The notes beneath the pieces were generated by a model that searched no databases, was not told the origin of the DNA, and saw only the letters and a program-made list of their open reading frames with translations. A program made the translations under genes and the position numbers. A DNA stretch of 64,000 nt from an uncultured Prevotellaceae bacterium (lineage in GTDB: Bacteria > Bacteroidota > Bacteroidia > Bacteroidales > Muribaculaceae): NCBI GenBank assembly GCA_947169265.1, contig CAMVPC010000003.1, positions 55,825-119,824 on the forward strand. The letters are read 5' to 3'. Shown piece after piece: positions 27,660-36,851 of this stretch (within the stretch, counting starts at the first letter, position 1; each line of letters begins with the position of its first letter).

Positions 27660-28193
27660 ATGAAACAAGAAACAATCGACCGACTCAAATCCACAGTGCG
27701 TAATATCCCCGATTTCCCCATCAAGGGAATCCAATTCAAGGACCTTACCACCACCCTCAAGGACCCCGAGGCCCTCGCGCTTATCGCCGATGAGCTTACC
27801 GCGCTTTATGCCGACAAAGGCGTCACCAAAGTGGCCGGAATTGAGTCGCGTGGCTTCATTGGCGGCGCTATTCTTGCCGCACGCCTGGGCGCAGGCTTTG
27901 TGCCGGTGCGCAAACCCGGAAAGCTGCCCGCCACCACCCTCAAGAAAAGCTACAATAAAGAATATGGCGTCGACACCATCGAGGTGCACCAAGACGCCAT
28001 CACCGGCGACGACATTGTGCTTTTGCATGACGACCTGCTGGCCACCGGCGGCACAATGAAAGCCGCCATCGAGCTTATCAACGAGATGCACCCGAAGAAA
28101 GTGTATGTGAACTTCATCTGCGAACTTGACGACCTGCACGGCCGCGACATGTTCCCGGCTGACATCGAGGTCACCTCGCTCTTCTCTTTTTAA
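27660..28193 (+). CDS. apt: Adenine phosphoribosyltransferase
   Basis: Purine salvage: adenine + PRPP to AMP. The 177-residue protein has the expected length, the N-terminal 'IPDFPIKGIQFKDLTT', 'GIESRGFIGG' and the PRPP-binding loop VLLHDDLLATGGTMKAA near 120-136. It lies 50 bases after mnmG (with parS between) and 20 before uvrC, so it is probably part of the ybeY operon. Confidence 0.95.
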   Translation: MKQETIDRLKSTVRNIPDFPIKGIQFKDLTTTLKDPEALALIADELTALYADKGVTKVAGIESRGFIGGAILAARLGAGFVPVRKPGKLPATTLKKSYNKEYGVDTIEVHQDAITGDDIVLLHDDLLATGGTMKAAIELINEMHPKKVYVNFICELDDLHGRDMFPADIEVTSLFSF

Positions 28194-28213
28194 GACGACC
28201 CGCAATCAACACG

Positions 28214-30052
28214 ATGGACGCCGACCTCAAACTCAAAATTTCCATGCTCCCCGACAGTCCGGGAGTGTACCTTTATTATAATAATGAGGGGAAGGTGATC
28301 TATGTGGGAAAGGCCAAGCGACTCAAGCGCCGCGTGAGCTCCTACTTCAACCGTGAGCACGCCGTAGCACGCACCAACCTGCTCGTGCGCAATATCGCCG
28401 ACCTTCGCTTTATAGTCGTCAATACCGAGGAAGAGGCCCTCGACCTCGAAAATAGCCTTATCAAGGAATATCAGCCGCGTTACAACGTCCTGCTCAAGGA
28501 CGACAAGAGCTATCCGTGGATATGTGTTTCACGTGAAACATACCCACGCGTCTTTATCACGCGTGAAGAACGGGCAAAAGGCGCCAAATATTACGGTCCC
28601 TATCCCAAGGCCGAGGTGGCCCACGCGCTACTCGATGTGTTGCGCAAGTTATACCCGTTGCGCACATGCCGCCACGCGCTCACTCCCGAACTGGTGGCCG
28701 CGCGCCGCTACCCGTTGTGCCTGCAATACCACATCAAGAACTGTGAGGGCTGTTGCCAGGGATTCGTTACGCCCGAGGAATATGGCGAGCACATCGCCGC
28801 CGTGCGCCAGATACTCAACGGCGACACCAAGCAGGTGAGCGACTACCTATACAGCGAGATGATGGTACTTGCCGAGCAGTTGAAATTTGAGCAAGCCGAA
28901 GAGCTCAAGCGCAAGTATCGCCTTATTGAGAACTACCGCGCTCGCTCGGTCATTGTGAACCCGTCGATTCACAATGTCGACGTCTTCGCCATCAAGCGCG
29001 ACGACACGGCGGCCTATATCAACTATATGCACATGCGCAACGGCTCCATCGTGCAGGGACTCACCGTGGAATACAAGTTCCAAGACCGCGACTGCGACGA
29101 GAGCGACGCCGAAATCCTGTCGACGGCCATTCGCGATATGCGGGCACGATTTCCTGATACTTACGCTGGTGGCGACACCAAGGAATTAATCGTCAACGTG
29201 ATGCCCGACTTCAAACTGCAGCAGCTCACTTACACCGTGCCGCAGCGTGGCGACAAGCGCAAGCTCCTGGCCATAGCGCTCAAAAATGTGGACCAATTCA
29301 TGGCCGACAAGCTCAAACGCATGGAAAAACTCAATCCCGAGCAGCGCGTCACGCGACTGCTCACGACCATGCAGCGCGACCTGCGGCTCACTGTGCTTCC
29401 GCATCACGTCGAGTGTTTCGACAACAGCAGCACCGGCGGCGAGAACGCCGTGGCCTCCTGTGTGGTCTTTCGCGACGGAAAGCCCAGCAAAAAGGAGTAT
29501 AGGCATTTCAATATCAAACAGGCCAGCGGACTCGACGACTATGCCCAGATGAGAGAGGTGCTCACGCGCCGATACACGCGGTTGCTCGAAGAGCAACAGT
29601 CATTGCCGCAGCTGGTTATCGTCGATGGCGGCAAGGGACAGCTCAGTGCCGCCGTCGAGGTGATGGACGAGTTGGGTCTGCGCGACCGGGTGGCTTTGAT
29701 AGGTATCGCCAAGCGCCTTGACGAGCTCTTTTTCCCGGGCGACAGTGTGCCCCTCTACATCGACCGCAACAGCGACACATTGCGCGTGATACAACACTTG
29801 CGTGACGAGGCCCACCGCTTTGGCATCGCCCACCACCGCAAACGCCGATCCAAGTCGCAAATCCACTCGCTCCTCGACGACATCGAAGGGGTAGGGGAGA
29901 AGACCAAAACGCTGTTGCTCAAGCAATTCAAGAGTTTTAAGCGCGTCAACGAGGCTTCGCCCGACGAACTTGCCGCCCTGCTGGGGCCGGCCCGGGGCGC
30001 GCGCCTCCATGCGGCTCTTCACCCCGACAACGAAAATAAAACTAACCCATAA
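28214..30052 (+). CDS. uvrC: UvrABC system protein C
   Basis: Makes both incisions in nucleotide-excision repair. The 612-residue protein has the GIY-YIG nuclease at about 12-90 (GVYLYYNNEGKVIYVGKAKRL), a UVR motif near 210, the RNase H-like C-terminal nuclease ('HHVECFDNSSTGGENAVASC', 'LVIVDGGKGQLSAA') and a C-terminal helix-hairpin-helix pair. A perfect parS site lies inside the gene at codons 104-109 and encodes the stretch VSRET. Confidence 0.96.
   Translation: MDADLKLKISMLPDSPGVYLYYNNEGKVIYVGKAKRLKRRVSSYFNREHAVARTNLLVRNIADLRFIVVNTEEEALDLENSLIKEYQPRYNVLLKDDKSYPWICVSRETYPRVFITREERAKGAKYYGPYPKAEVAHALLDVLRKLYPLRTCRHALTPELVAARRYPLCLQYHIKNCEGCCQGFVTPEEYGEHIAAVRQILNGDTKQVSDYLYSEMMVLAEQLKFEQAEELKRKYRLIENYRARSVIVNPSIHNVDVFAIKRDDTAAYINYMHMRNGSIVQGLTVEYKFQDRDCDESDAEILSTAIRDMRARFPDTYAGGDTKELIVNVMPDFKLQQLTYTVPQRGDKRKLLAIALKNVDQFMADKLKRMEKLNPEQRVTRLLTTMQRDLRLTVLPHHVECFDNSSTGGENAVASCVVFRDGKPSKKEYRHFNIKQASGLDDYAQMREVLTRRYTRLLEEQQSLPQLVIVDGGKGQLSAAVEVMDELGLRDRVALIGIAKRLDELFFPGDSVPLYIDRNSDTLRVIQHLRDEAHRFGIAHHRKRRSKSQIHSLLDDIEGVGEKTKTLLLKQFKSFKRVNEASPDELAALLGPARGARLHAALHPDNENKTNP
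28525..28540. promoter_or_regulatory. parS site 2 (perfect consensus) inside uvrC
   Basis: TGTTTCACGTGAAACA, a 16/16 match and a full palindrome, in the coding sequence of uvrC. Chance occurrence of a 16-mer in 64 kb is very unlikely, and a second near-perfect copy lies 912 bases away, so this is a real ParB-binding centromere. Confidence 0.92.
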
Positions 30053-30067
30053 TTTAAGAAATATATT

Positions 30068-30574
30068 ATGTCAACAATTCTCACACAAGAAACCGGGGGC
30101 ATCAGCCCCATCGGCATCCCTCGGGTGAAAGACCTGAGGGTGGGCATCGTCGTGGCCCGCTGGAACAACCACATCACCGACGCGTTGCTCGAGGGCGCGC
30201 TCAGCACGCTCGAGTCGTTAGGCTATCCGCGCAAGGACCACGTGGTGTTGCGCGTGCCCGGCAGCATCGAGCTGGTCCATGCCGCCGCCCTGCTGCTCGA
30301 GGACGACAACGTGGACGCCATCATCATGATAGGTTGCGTGATTCGCGGCGACACACCTCATTTCGACTACGTGTGCCAGTGCGTGACACAAGGGTGCGCT
30401 ATGCTTAATTCGCGTGGACTTATTCCGGTGATTTTCAGTGTGCTCACTACCGAGAACGAGCAGCAGGCACTCGATCGTGCCGGCGGCAAGTTGGGCAACA
30501 AGGGTAGCGAAGGCGCCCTTGCGGCCATCGAAATGGCCGCCTTGAACCTGCAATTTTTCGACATCGACCAGTAA
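30068..30574 (+). CDS. ribH: 6,7-dimethyl-8-ribityllumazine synthase
   Basis: Penultimate step of riboflavin synthesis. The 168-residue protein has VGIVVARWNNHITDALLEGA near 26-45 and 'RVPGSIELVHAA', then GCVIRGDTPHFDYVC with the catalytic His, and 'LTTENEQQALDRAG'. It follows uvrC by 15 bases. No other rib gene is in the window. Confidence 0.95.
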   Translation: MSTILTQETGGISPIGIPRVKDLRVGIVVARWNNHITDALLEGALSTLESLGYPRKDHVVLRVPGSIELVHAAALLLEDDNVDAIIMIGCVIRGDTPHFDYVCQCVTQGCAMLNSRGLIPVIFSVLTTENEQQALDRAGGKLGNKGSEGALAAIEMAALNLQFFDIDQ

Positions 30575-30628
30575 TAGCGATTTTCGCCGTCAGGCGGCTT
30601 GTCAATGATTCACGGCAACAAGACGAAC

Positions 30629-33598
30629 ATGAACCAGGAATATCTCAGCCAGCTATATCTCAAGGACACGGCCTTCCAGAAACTGATGCAAAAACGCATC
30701 TATACCGTGTTGCTCATCGCCAGCACTTACGATGCTTTCATCATGGAGGAAGACGGCCGTGTGGAGGAGCAAATCTATTTCGAGTATGTCTCGCTCAACT
30801 TGAGTTCGCCGCCGCGCGTGGTGAGGGTGGGCGACTACGACCGCGCCCTCGAGCTGCTCGACCGTTCGCAGTTCGACCTTGTTATCGCCATGCCCGGTGT
30901 CGACATCAGCGAGACCTTTGAGCGTGCCCGCGAAATCAAGGCGAAGCATCCTCACACGCCGTTTGTCGTGCTCACGCCTTTCTCGCGCGAGGTGTCGCGC
31001 CGGCTCGAGCGCGAGGACCTGAGCGCCGTCGACTATGTGTTCAGCTGGCTGGGCAATGTGGATTTGCTGGTGGCCATCATCAAGTTGCTCGAAGACAAGA
31101 TGAACGCGCCCGGCGATGTGAACAACGTGGGCGTGCAGATGATATTGCTCGTTGAGGACAGTGTGAGGTTCTACTCCTCGGTCCTGCCCACCCTGTATCG
31201 CTTCATCCTGCAACAGTCGCAACGCTTTGCCACCGAGGCGCTTAACGCTCATGAGCGTATGATGCGCATGCGAGGCCGGCCCAAGGTGATGCTGGCGCGC
31301 AACTACGAGGAAGCCGTCGAAATCTACAACCGGTATCGCGACAACATGCTGGGCGTCATAAGCGACGTCTCGTTCCAAAAAGACGGCGTGAAAGACAAGC
31401 AGGCCGGCATCAAACTTGCCCATTACCTGCGCTCCCAGGACCCCTATCTGCCGCTGATTATCGAGTCGAGCGAGACCGAGAACAGCGACTTGGTAGCCCC
31501 CTTCAACGGCACCTTCCTCGACAAGAACAGCAAAAAGCTGCCCGTGGACTTGGGGCGTGCCATCATGGACAACTTCGGCTTTGGCGATTTCGTGATTCGC
31601 GACCCGGCCGACGGCCATACCATCGGGCTGATACACGACCTGCAAGGCCTGCAAAAGCAAATCTTCGACATTCCCGCCGCGTCGTTCATCTATCACGCTC
31701 AGCGCAACGACATCTCGCGATGGCTCTATTCCCGCGCCCTGTTCCCGCTGGCCCAGGTGCTGAAAATCTACCGTTTGGCCGGTCCCGACGATGTGCCGCG
31801 GGTGCGTCAGCTTGTCTTCGACCTCATCGTCAAGTATCGCACGATGAAAAACCGCGGCGTGGTGGCCGAGTTCCACAAGGGGCGCTTCGACCGTTACAGC
31901 AACTTCGCGCGCATCGGGCAAGGCTCGCTGGGCGGCAAAGGACGCGGCCTGGCCTTTATCGATTCCATCATCAAGCAAAATCCGGTGTGCGACAACTTTG
32001 AGGGTGTCACCATCCGCATCCCCCACACCGTGGTCCTGTGCACCGACATCTTCGACCAGTTCATGGAAGCCAACGCGCTCTACCAGATAGCGCTGAGCGA
32101 CGCTCCCGACGACGACATCCTGCGCGCCTTCCTGGCCGCCAAGTTGCCGGCCGAGCTTAACGAGGACCTGCTGGCGGTGTGCGACGCCATGGAGGGCCCG
32201 CTGGCCATTCGCTCGTCGAGTTTGCTCGAAGATAGTCATTACCAGCCGTTTGCCGGCGTATATGCCACCTATATGATACCGCGCCTCGACGACCGCGACC
32301 GCATGCTCTCGCTCATGGCCGACGCCGTCAAGGCGGTCTACGCCTCGGTGTTTTTCCACGATAGCAAGGTTTACATGACGGCCACCAGCAATGTCATCGA
32401 CCAGGAGAAGATGGCCGTCATCATCCAGGAAGTGGTGGGGCGGCAGCGCGGCGACTTCTTCTATCCCTCGTTCTCGGGCGTGGGGCGATCGCTCAACTAC
32501 TATCCCGTGGGCAACGAGCGCGCCACCGACGGTATCGTCGAGGTGGCCGTGGGCTTGGGGCGCCACATCGTCGACGGCGGACGCGCGTTGCGCTTCTCGC
32601 CGGCCCACCCGCGGCGTGTGCTCCAAACGAGCACCGTGCACACGGCCTTGCGCGACACCCAGACGACGCTCGAGGCACTCGACACGCGCCGGTGTCCCGA
32701 CACGTTCTCGACCAACGAGGGCTTCGACATCGTGGGCCTCCCCGTACAGGAGGCCGCCGAAGCCGGGCACCTGCGCTACATGGTGTCGACTTACAATGCC
32801 CGCAACGGCGTCATCGTCGACAACGACGTGGACCCCGGGCGCAAGGTGGTCACCTTTGCCAACGTGCTCAAGCACGGCGCGTTCCCGCTGGCCCAGGCCA
32901 CCTCGTTCATGCTCTCCACCGGGCAGGAGCACATGGGGCGTGCCGTCGAAATCGAGTTTGCCGGTAACATCAGGCATGACACCGACGCCGCCGGCCGGCA
33001 AATCAAGGGCGAGCTCTACTGGTTACAGATACGTCCCATGATCGACCGCAAGGAAATGGTCGACGACCGCATCATGAACGCGCCCCACGACAACGTCCTC
33101 ATCAAGTGCTATAACGCGCTGGGTCACGGCATGATGACCGGCATCAAGGCCATCGTCATGGCGCGCCCCGAGATGTTCGGAATAGAGCACAACCGCGACA
33201 CCGCCGCCGCGCTTGAGCGCATCAATAACGACTTTGCCGCGCGCGGCGAGCACTACCTGCTCATCGGTGTGGGACGATGGGGCAGCAGCGACGAGGCCCT
33301 CGGCATTCCCGTGCGGTGGGCCAGTATCTCGCAGGCGCGCGTCATCGTCGAGCTCTCGTGGCAAGGACGCCGCATCGACCCCAGCCAGGGCACCCACTTC
33401 TTCCAGAACCTCACCTCGATGGGTGTGGGCTACTTGAGTGTGGGGGCCGCCGGCGACAACAGCTACATAGACCTCGACTACCTGCGCGACATGCCGTCGG
33501 ACACCGGCGACGACACCCTCGTGCGCGTCATCCACCTCGACAGCCCCCTCACGGTGGCCATCAACGGCGTGCGCGGCGAGGCCTTGATTCTTAAGTGA
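30629..33598 (+). CDS. Receiver-like plus PPDK N-terminal (PEP/pyruvate-binding) domain protein
   Basis: A 989-residue protein found in Bacteroidales, function unknown. Residues 25-145 and 165-310 look like two response-regulator-type folds (VLLIAS...FDLVIAMPGVD; MILLVEDSVRF). From about 420 it matches the ATP-grasp part of PEP synthase/PPDK: GQGSLGGKGRGLAF, then LAIRSSSLLEDSHYQPFAG near 526-544. The swivelling phospho-His domain and the PEP-binding barrel of real PEP synthases are absent, so it cannot complete that reaction alone. I chose the ATG at 30629 (MNQEYLSQLYLKD); 30605 is possible. It follows ribH by about 50 bases. Confidence 0.75.
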   Translation: MNQEYLSQLYLKDTAFQKLMQKRIYTVLLIASTYDAFIMEEDGRVEEQIYFEYVSLNLSSPPRVVRVGDYDRALELLDRSQFDLVIAMPGVDISETFERAREIKAKHPHTPFVVLTPFSREVSRRLEREDLSAVDYVFSWLGNVDLLVAIIKLLEDKMNAPGDVNNVGVQMILLVEDSVRFYSSVLPTLYRFILQQSQRFATEALNAHERMMRMRGRPKVMLARNYEEAVEIYNRYRDNMLGVISDVSFQKDGVKDKQAGIKLAHYLRSQDPYLPLIIESSETENSDLVAPFNGTFLDKNSKKLPVDLGRAIMDNFGFGDFVIRDPADGHTIGLIHDLQGLQKQIFDIPAASFIYHAQRNDISRWLYSRALFPLAQVLKIYRLAGPDDVPRVRQLVFDLIVKYRTMKNRGVVAEFHKGRFDRYSNFARIGQGSLGGKGRGLAFIDSIIKQNPVCDNFEGVTIRIPHTVVLCTDIFDQFMEANALYQIALSDAPDDDILRAFLAAKLPAELNEDLLAVCDAMEGPLAIRSSSLLEDSHYQPFAGVYATYMIPRLDDRDRMLSLMADAVKAVYASVFFHDSKVYMTATSNVIDQEKMAVIIQEVVGRQRGDFFYPSFSGVGRSLNYYPVGNERATDGIVEVAVGLGRHIVDGGRALRFSPAHPRRVLQTSTVHTALRDTQTTLEALDTRRCPDTFSTNEGFDIVGLPVQEAAEAGHLRYMVSTYNARNGVIVDNDVDPGRKVVTFANVLKHGAFPLAQATSFMLSTGQEHMGRAVEIEFAGNIRHDTDAAGRQIKGELYWLQIRPMIDRKEMVDDRIMNAPHDNVLIKCYNALGHGMMTGIKAIVMARPEMFGIEHNRDTAAALERINNDFAARGEHYLLIGVGRWGSSDEALGIPVRWASISQARVIVELSWQGRRIDPSQGTHFFQNLTSMGVGYLSVGAAGDNSYIDLDYLRDMPSDTGDDTLVRVIHLDSPLTVAINGVRGEALILK

Positions 33599-33644
33599 TT
33601 GTGAATGAGTGAATGACTTGCGAAACTTTATAAAGAGTAACGAT

Positions 33645-33890
33645 ATGGAAGATAAAACTGCCGTACTTGTCAAGTACAACAACCCCTACGATGCTTACAT
33701 CATCAAAGGCATGCTCGAGACTAACGGGGTTATCGCCGGCGTGATTGAAGACACCACCGCCACAACCCTCATGGGCAACCAGGACAACGGCGCCGTGCGC
33801 GTCATCGTCTTCGAGCGCGACCTCGAGCGCGCCCGCCGGCTGCTGAGCGAGGCGCAATTGGGCGACCCTGCCGGTGCCGACGGGGAATAA
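33645..33890 (+). CDS. DUF2007 small protein
   Basis: An 81-residue ferredoxin-fold-like protein of the DUF2007 (putative signal-transducing) type: 'VKYNNPYDAYIIKGMLETNG' gives the typical start, where a substrate-transfer or PII-like fold is proposed. The ATG at 33645 was chosen over upstream in-frame starts. Its function is unknown. It lies 46 bases after the receiver-PPDK gene, probably in the same transcript. Confidence 0.7.
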   Translation: MEDKTAVLVKYNNPYDAYIIKGMLETNGVIAGVIEDTTATTLMGNQDNGAVRVIVFERDLERARRLLSEAQLGDPAGADGE

Positions 33891-33897
33891 CGGCCGG

Positions 33898-34269
33898 TCA
33901 ATCGAGAAAGGCGAAATATACGGCGCCGATGAGCAGTGTGAACGACACGAAGTGGTTCCACTGCAAGTGCTCGCCCTTGAAAAAGAGGACGACAAACAGC
34001 GTGAAGACCGTGAGCGATATCACCTCCTGCACCACTTTGAGCTCGATGAGAGAGTATGGGCCGCCGTTGCCGGCGTAGCCCATGCGGTTGGCCGGGATTT
34101 GCAGCGAATATTCAAACAGGGCGATGCCCCAGCTGAACAATATCACGAGCCACAAGGGCCACCCGCTGGAAATGCCCATGTCGTTAAGTTTAAGGTGCCC
34201 ATACCAGGCAAGGGTCATGAACACGTTGCTCAGCACGAGCAACACGATAGTCATCCAAGAAGCGCTCAT
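33898..34269 (-). CDS. DMT-superfamily small membrane protein (DUF486)
   Basis: A 123-residue protein with four predicted membrane helices: 5-25, about 36-55, 80-98 and 103-120. 'NVFMTLAWYGHLK' and 'FEYSLQIPANRMGY' match DUF486, a relative of drug/metabolite transporters. The substrate is unknown. It ends 8 bases from the DUF2007 stop codon, convergent. TAATTTTG on the minus strand (34304-34311) is a likely -7 box. Confidence 0.8.
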   Translation of the reverse strand: MSASWMTIVLLVLSNVFMTLAWYGHLKLNDMGISSGWPLWLVILFSWGIALFEYSLQIPANRMGYAGNGGPYSLIELKVVQEVISLTVFTLFVVLFFKGEHLQWNHFVSFTLLIGAVYFAFLD

Positions 34270-34653
34270 CGGTGGTAGTCTTAGCTTTTTACAAAAACGG
34301 CTGCAAAATTACTGTTTTTTGCACAATAACGCTCATTTTTGGGGCTGTTTTTTTCGGTCGCGTCACTATAGCCCCCCACCGTGCGGTTTCACAATTACAG
34401 GGCACCAAAAAGGGAGGAAGAGAGGACTAAAAAGACGGCTGAAAAAAGAATTTTCTCAATTAGACCCGCAAAAACGCTTGCCCATTTAAAAAAAATACCT
34501 ATCTTTGTGGGATTAAGCGAGGAACTAAAAATTAAGCGATTAACCCCCAGCGGGCCACCTGCCTGTCTTTAGCGCCAACCTGTAACTGAAAACAAGAAAT
34601 TAATTTTAATAACAAACCTTATTTATTAACTTTTTAATAACCTATTCAAGAGT
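34270..34653. other. Divergent intergenic region with promoter for the dockerin protein
   Basis: Contains the minus-strand -7 box for DUF486 (34304-34311) and, for the plus strand, TTG (34478-34480) plus TATCTTTG (34500-34507) with a 19-base spacer. The resulting leader of the secreted protein is about 140 bases, AT-rich, with no recognised riboswitch. No other gene is seen. Confidence 0.6.
34478..34507 (+). promoter_or_regulatory. Promoter of the dockerin-tailed protein at 34.7 kb
   Basis: CTTG/TTG ending at 34480, a 19-base spacer and TATCTTTG at 34500-34507, fitting the Bacteroidetes consensus. Confidence 0.65.
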
Positions 34654-36663
34654 ATGAAGAAAGTATTATCTCTCCTCCTTGTAGCAATGCTCGGTGTTGC
34701 GGCTTATGCGGCCGACATTGAATTCATCGCAGGTACCACCGTGGGTAGTATGACACAAGTTACCCAGAACACGGGTGATGAAATGACCCTGAGTGGTGTT
34801 ACCATTACCAGCACTTACGGCGCATTCAACGCCGGCACCGCTTACCGCATGGGTAAGGGCTCGGTCAACACCATCAAGTGCGACCAGAACATCACCAAGA
34901 TTGTGTTTGAGTGCCTTGGTAAAGTGGGCACGAGTAACTATGGTGGCGACGGTTTCGCCGCTATGGATGGCATGACCGTGAGCGAAGACACCAAGACCGT
35001 CACATGGGAAGGCAACGCCACCAGCGTTGAATTCACTGCCAGCGGCCACCAGGTGCGCGCCAGCAAGATTATCGTCACCATCAGTGGCGAGGCTACCAGC
35101 ATCGCTGCTCCCACCTTCAACCCGGCCGCCGGCACTTACTATGAGGCACAAAACGTGACCCTCACCGCCGAGGATGGTGCCACGATTTACTACACCACCA
35201 ACGGTAACGACCCCACCACGGCCAGCACTGTTTACAGCGCTCCCATCAACGTGGCTCAGAACATGACCATCAAGGCTATCGCTGTCAAGGGTAACCTCAC
35301 CAGCTCGGTGGCTACCGCCGAGTATGTCATCGCACAGGTGAACACCGTGGCTAACATTGCCGCCTACGTGGCCTTGGGCAACGGCGCTTATGCCGCCATC
35401 TCCAATCCCGTGACCGTGACTGCCGCTCTGGGCAACAACGTGTGGGTGAAGGATGCCACCGGCTACATGTGCATCTACGGCAAGGTTGCCGGCAACATGA
35501 ACTACAAGAACGGTGACGTGATTCCCGGTGGATTCGGTGGTTACCTCAAGACCTACAATGGTGGTCCCGAGATGACTTACAATGGTGACCAAGACCTCTT
35601 CGGCTTCAAGGCCGCTACCGAGACCGCCGCAGCCGAGCCCGAAGTGCTTGCCACTACCGCTGTTACCGCCAACATCTGGGGCCACCTCGTGAAAATCGAG
35701 AAGGCTACCGTGAGCGACGTGAGCGGCAAGAACTTCACCATCACCGATGCTGCCGGCACAGTGGCCGGTTACAACGGCATGAATGTGACCCTGCCCACCG
35801 ACGATGCGACCTACAACATCACCGGTGTCGTTACTAGTTACACTAAGGACGACGTCACCACCGTCCAGGTGATGCCCGTCAGCTTCGAGAAGATTGTGGA
35901 TCCCACCACGCTTCCCACTGTGGCTAACATCGCCGCCCTCCTCGCCACCACCGACGGCAAGGACTATAAGATTGAGGGCGACGTGACTGTGGTTGCTCAC
36001 AGCGGCCAGCAGCTCTACATCATGGACAATAGCGGTTTTGCCCGCGTCTATGGTCCCCTCGAACACACTTACAGCAATGGTGACGTCCTGAGCGGCGTGG
36101 CCGGTAACGTGTCGATGCGCTATGGCATGACCCAAATCAACCCCATCGCAAGCACCTTTGGCGAGGCTGTTGCCGGACAAGCTGTGGAGCCCACCGAAAT
36201 CACGATTGAGGAAGTGAGCCAGAGCGATGTGCACAAGTACATGACCTTCCCCGGTGTTACCCTCACCGCTGTGACCAAGGATGACGGTACTACCGACACC
36301 CGCAACATCACCATGACCGATGAGACCGGCGAAATGCTCGTCTACCTCAACGGCTTCGGCGTGAACTATCCCGAGAGCCTCGAAGGCACCTTCGACGTGA
36401 CCGGCTTTGTGGTTGTCTACAAGAAGAATGATACCACCGACGCTATTCTCGAGATCTATCCCACTGAGCTCAAGAGCAACAGTCAACAGCAGTTCGAGAA
36501 GGGCGACGTCAATGGTGACGGCCTCGTGAGCGGCGCCGACGTGACCGCCCTCTATGGCAATCTGCTCGATGGCACCCAGGTGCTCGGCAATGCCGACGTC
36601 AATGGCGACGGCGTGATCAGCGGTGCCGACGTGACCGCCCTCTACGACCTCCTGCTCCAGTAA
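34654..36663 (+). CDS. Secreted protein with chitobiase-like and OB-fold repeats and C-terminal dockerin
   Basis: A 669-residue exported protein (signal peptide MKKVLSLLLVAMLGVAAYAA). Near 150-225 is a chitobiase C-terminal-like (CHB_HEX_C) domain: ATIYYTTNGNDPTTASTVYS. After it come two or three OB-fold-like blocks ('YMCIYGKVAGNMNYKNGDVI', 'LYIMDNSGFARVYG', 'EMLVYLNGFGVNY'). Residues 615-669 form a type I dockerin: GDVNGDGLVSGADVTALYG, then DVNGDGVISGADVTALYDLL, with the calcium-loop residues D, N, D, V and S. No catalytic motif is seen. Codon use is biased towards few codons, hinting at high expression. It is followed by a strong terminator. Confidence 0.8.
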   Translation: MKKVLSLLLVAMLGVAAYAADIEFIAGTTVGSMTQVTQNTGDEMTLSGVTITSTYGAFNAGTAYRMGKGSVNTIKCDQNITKIVFECLGKVGTSNYGGDGFAAMDGMTVSEDTKTVTWEGNATSVEFTASGHQVRASKIIVTISGEATSIAAPTFNPAAGTYYEAQNVTLTAEDGATIYYTTNGNDPTTASTVYSAPINVAQNMTIKAIAVKGNLTSSVATAEYVIAQVNTVANIAAYVALGNGAYAAISNPVTVTAALGNNVWVKDATGYMCIYGKVAGNMNYKNGDVIPGGFGGYLKTYNGGPEMTYNGDQDLFGFKAATETAAAEPEVLATTAVTANIWGHLVKIEKATVSDVSGKNFTITDAAGTVAGYNGMNVTLPTDDATYNITGVVTSYTKDDVTTVQVMPVSFEKIVDPTTLPTVANIAALLATTDGKDYKIEGDVTVVAHSGQQLYIMDNSGFARVYGPLEHTYSNGDVLSGVAGNVSMRYGMTQINPIASTFGEAVAGQAVEPTEITIEEVSQSDVHKYMTFPGVTLTAVTKDDGTTDTRNITMTDETGEMLVYLNGFGVNYPESLEGTFDVTGFVVVYKKNDTTDAILEIYPTELKSNSQQQFEKGDVNGDGLVSGADVTALYGNLLDGTQVLGNADVNGDGVISGADVTALYDLLLQ

Positions 36664-36693
36664 TCAGTGTTTTCACTATAAATTACCGCATCG

Positions 36694-36726
36694 AGGCCCG
36701 CCCCCGCAAGGAGGCGGGCCTTTTTC
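36694..36726 (+). terminator. Terminator after the dockerin protein gene
   Basis: AGGCCCGCC/GGCGGGCCT stem with an 11-base loop followed by TTTTT, 30 bases after the stop codon. Confidence 0.88.
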
Positions 36727-36811
36727 TATGCGCGTAGCGTGACGGTCCACACAATTTATTACCGCCGTTCACGTTATGTTATAAACAAGGTTTGTTGTAA
36801 TGTCAACGTAC

Positions 36812-36830
36812 TCCGAGACGCAGTCTCGGA
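36812..36830 (+). promoter_or_regulatory. Perfect short hairpin upstream of the PorZ-like gene
   Basis: TCCGAGAC-GCA-GTCTCGGA, an 8-base perfect stem with a 3-base loop, 21 bases before the start codon and followed by an A-rich stretch. It could be a leader hairpin or a protein-binding dyad; no consensus promoter is clear around it. Confidence 0.4.
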
Positions 36831-36851
36831 CAAAAAACACAAAACGAAACG

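Noticed and set aside
30653..33001. 782-residue open frame on minus
   Set aside because: Shadow of the receiver-PPDK gene; its composition (Val, His, Asp, Gly) is typical of antisense frames in GC-rich DNA.
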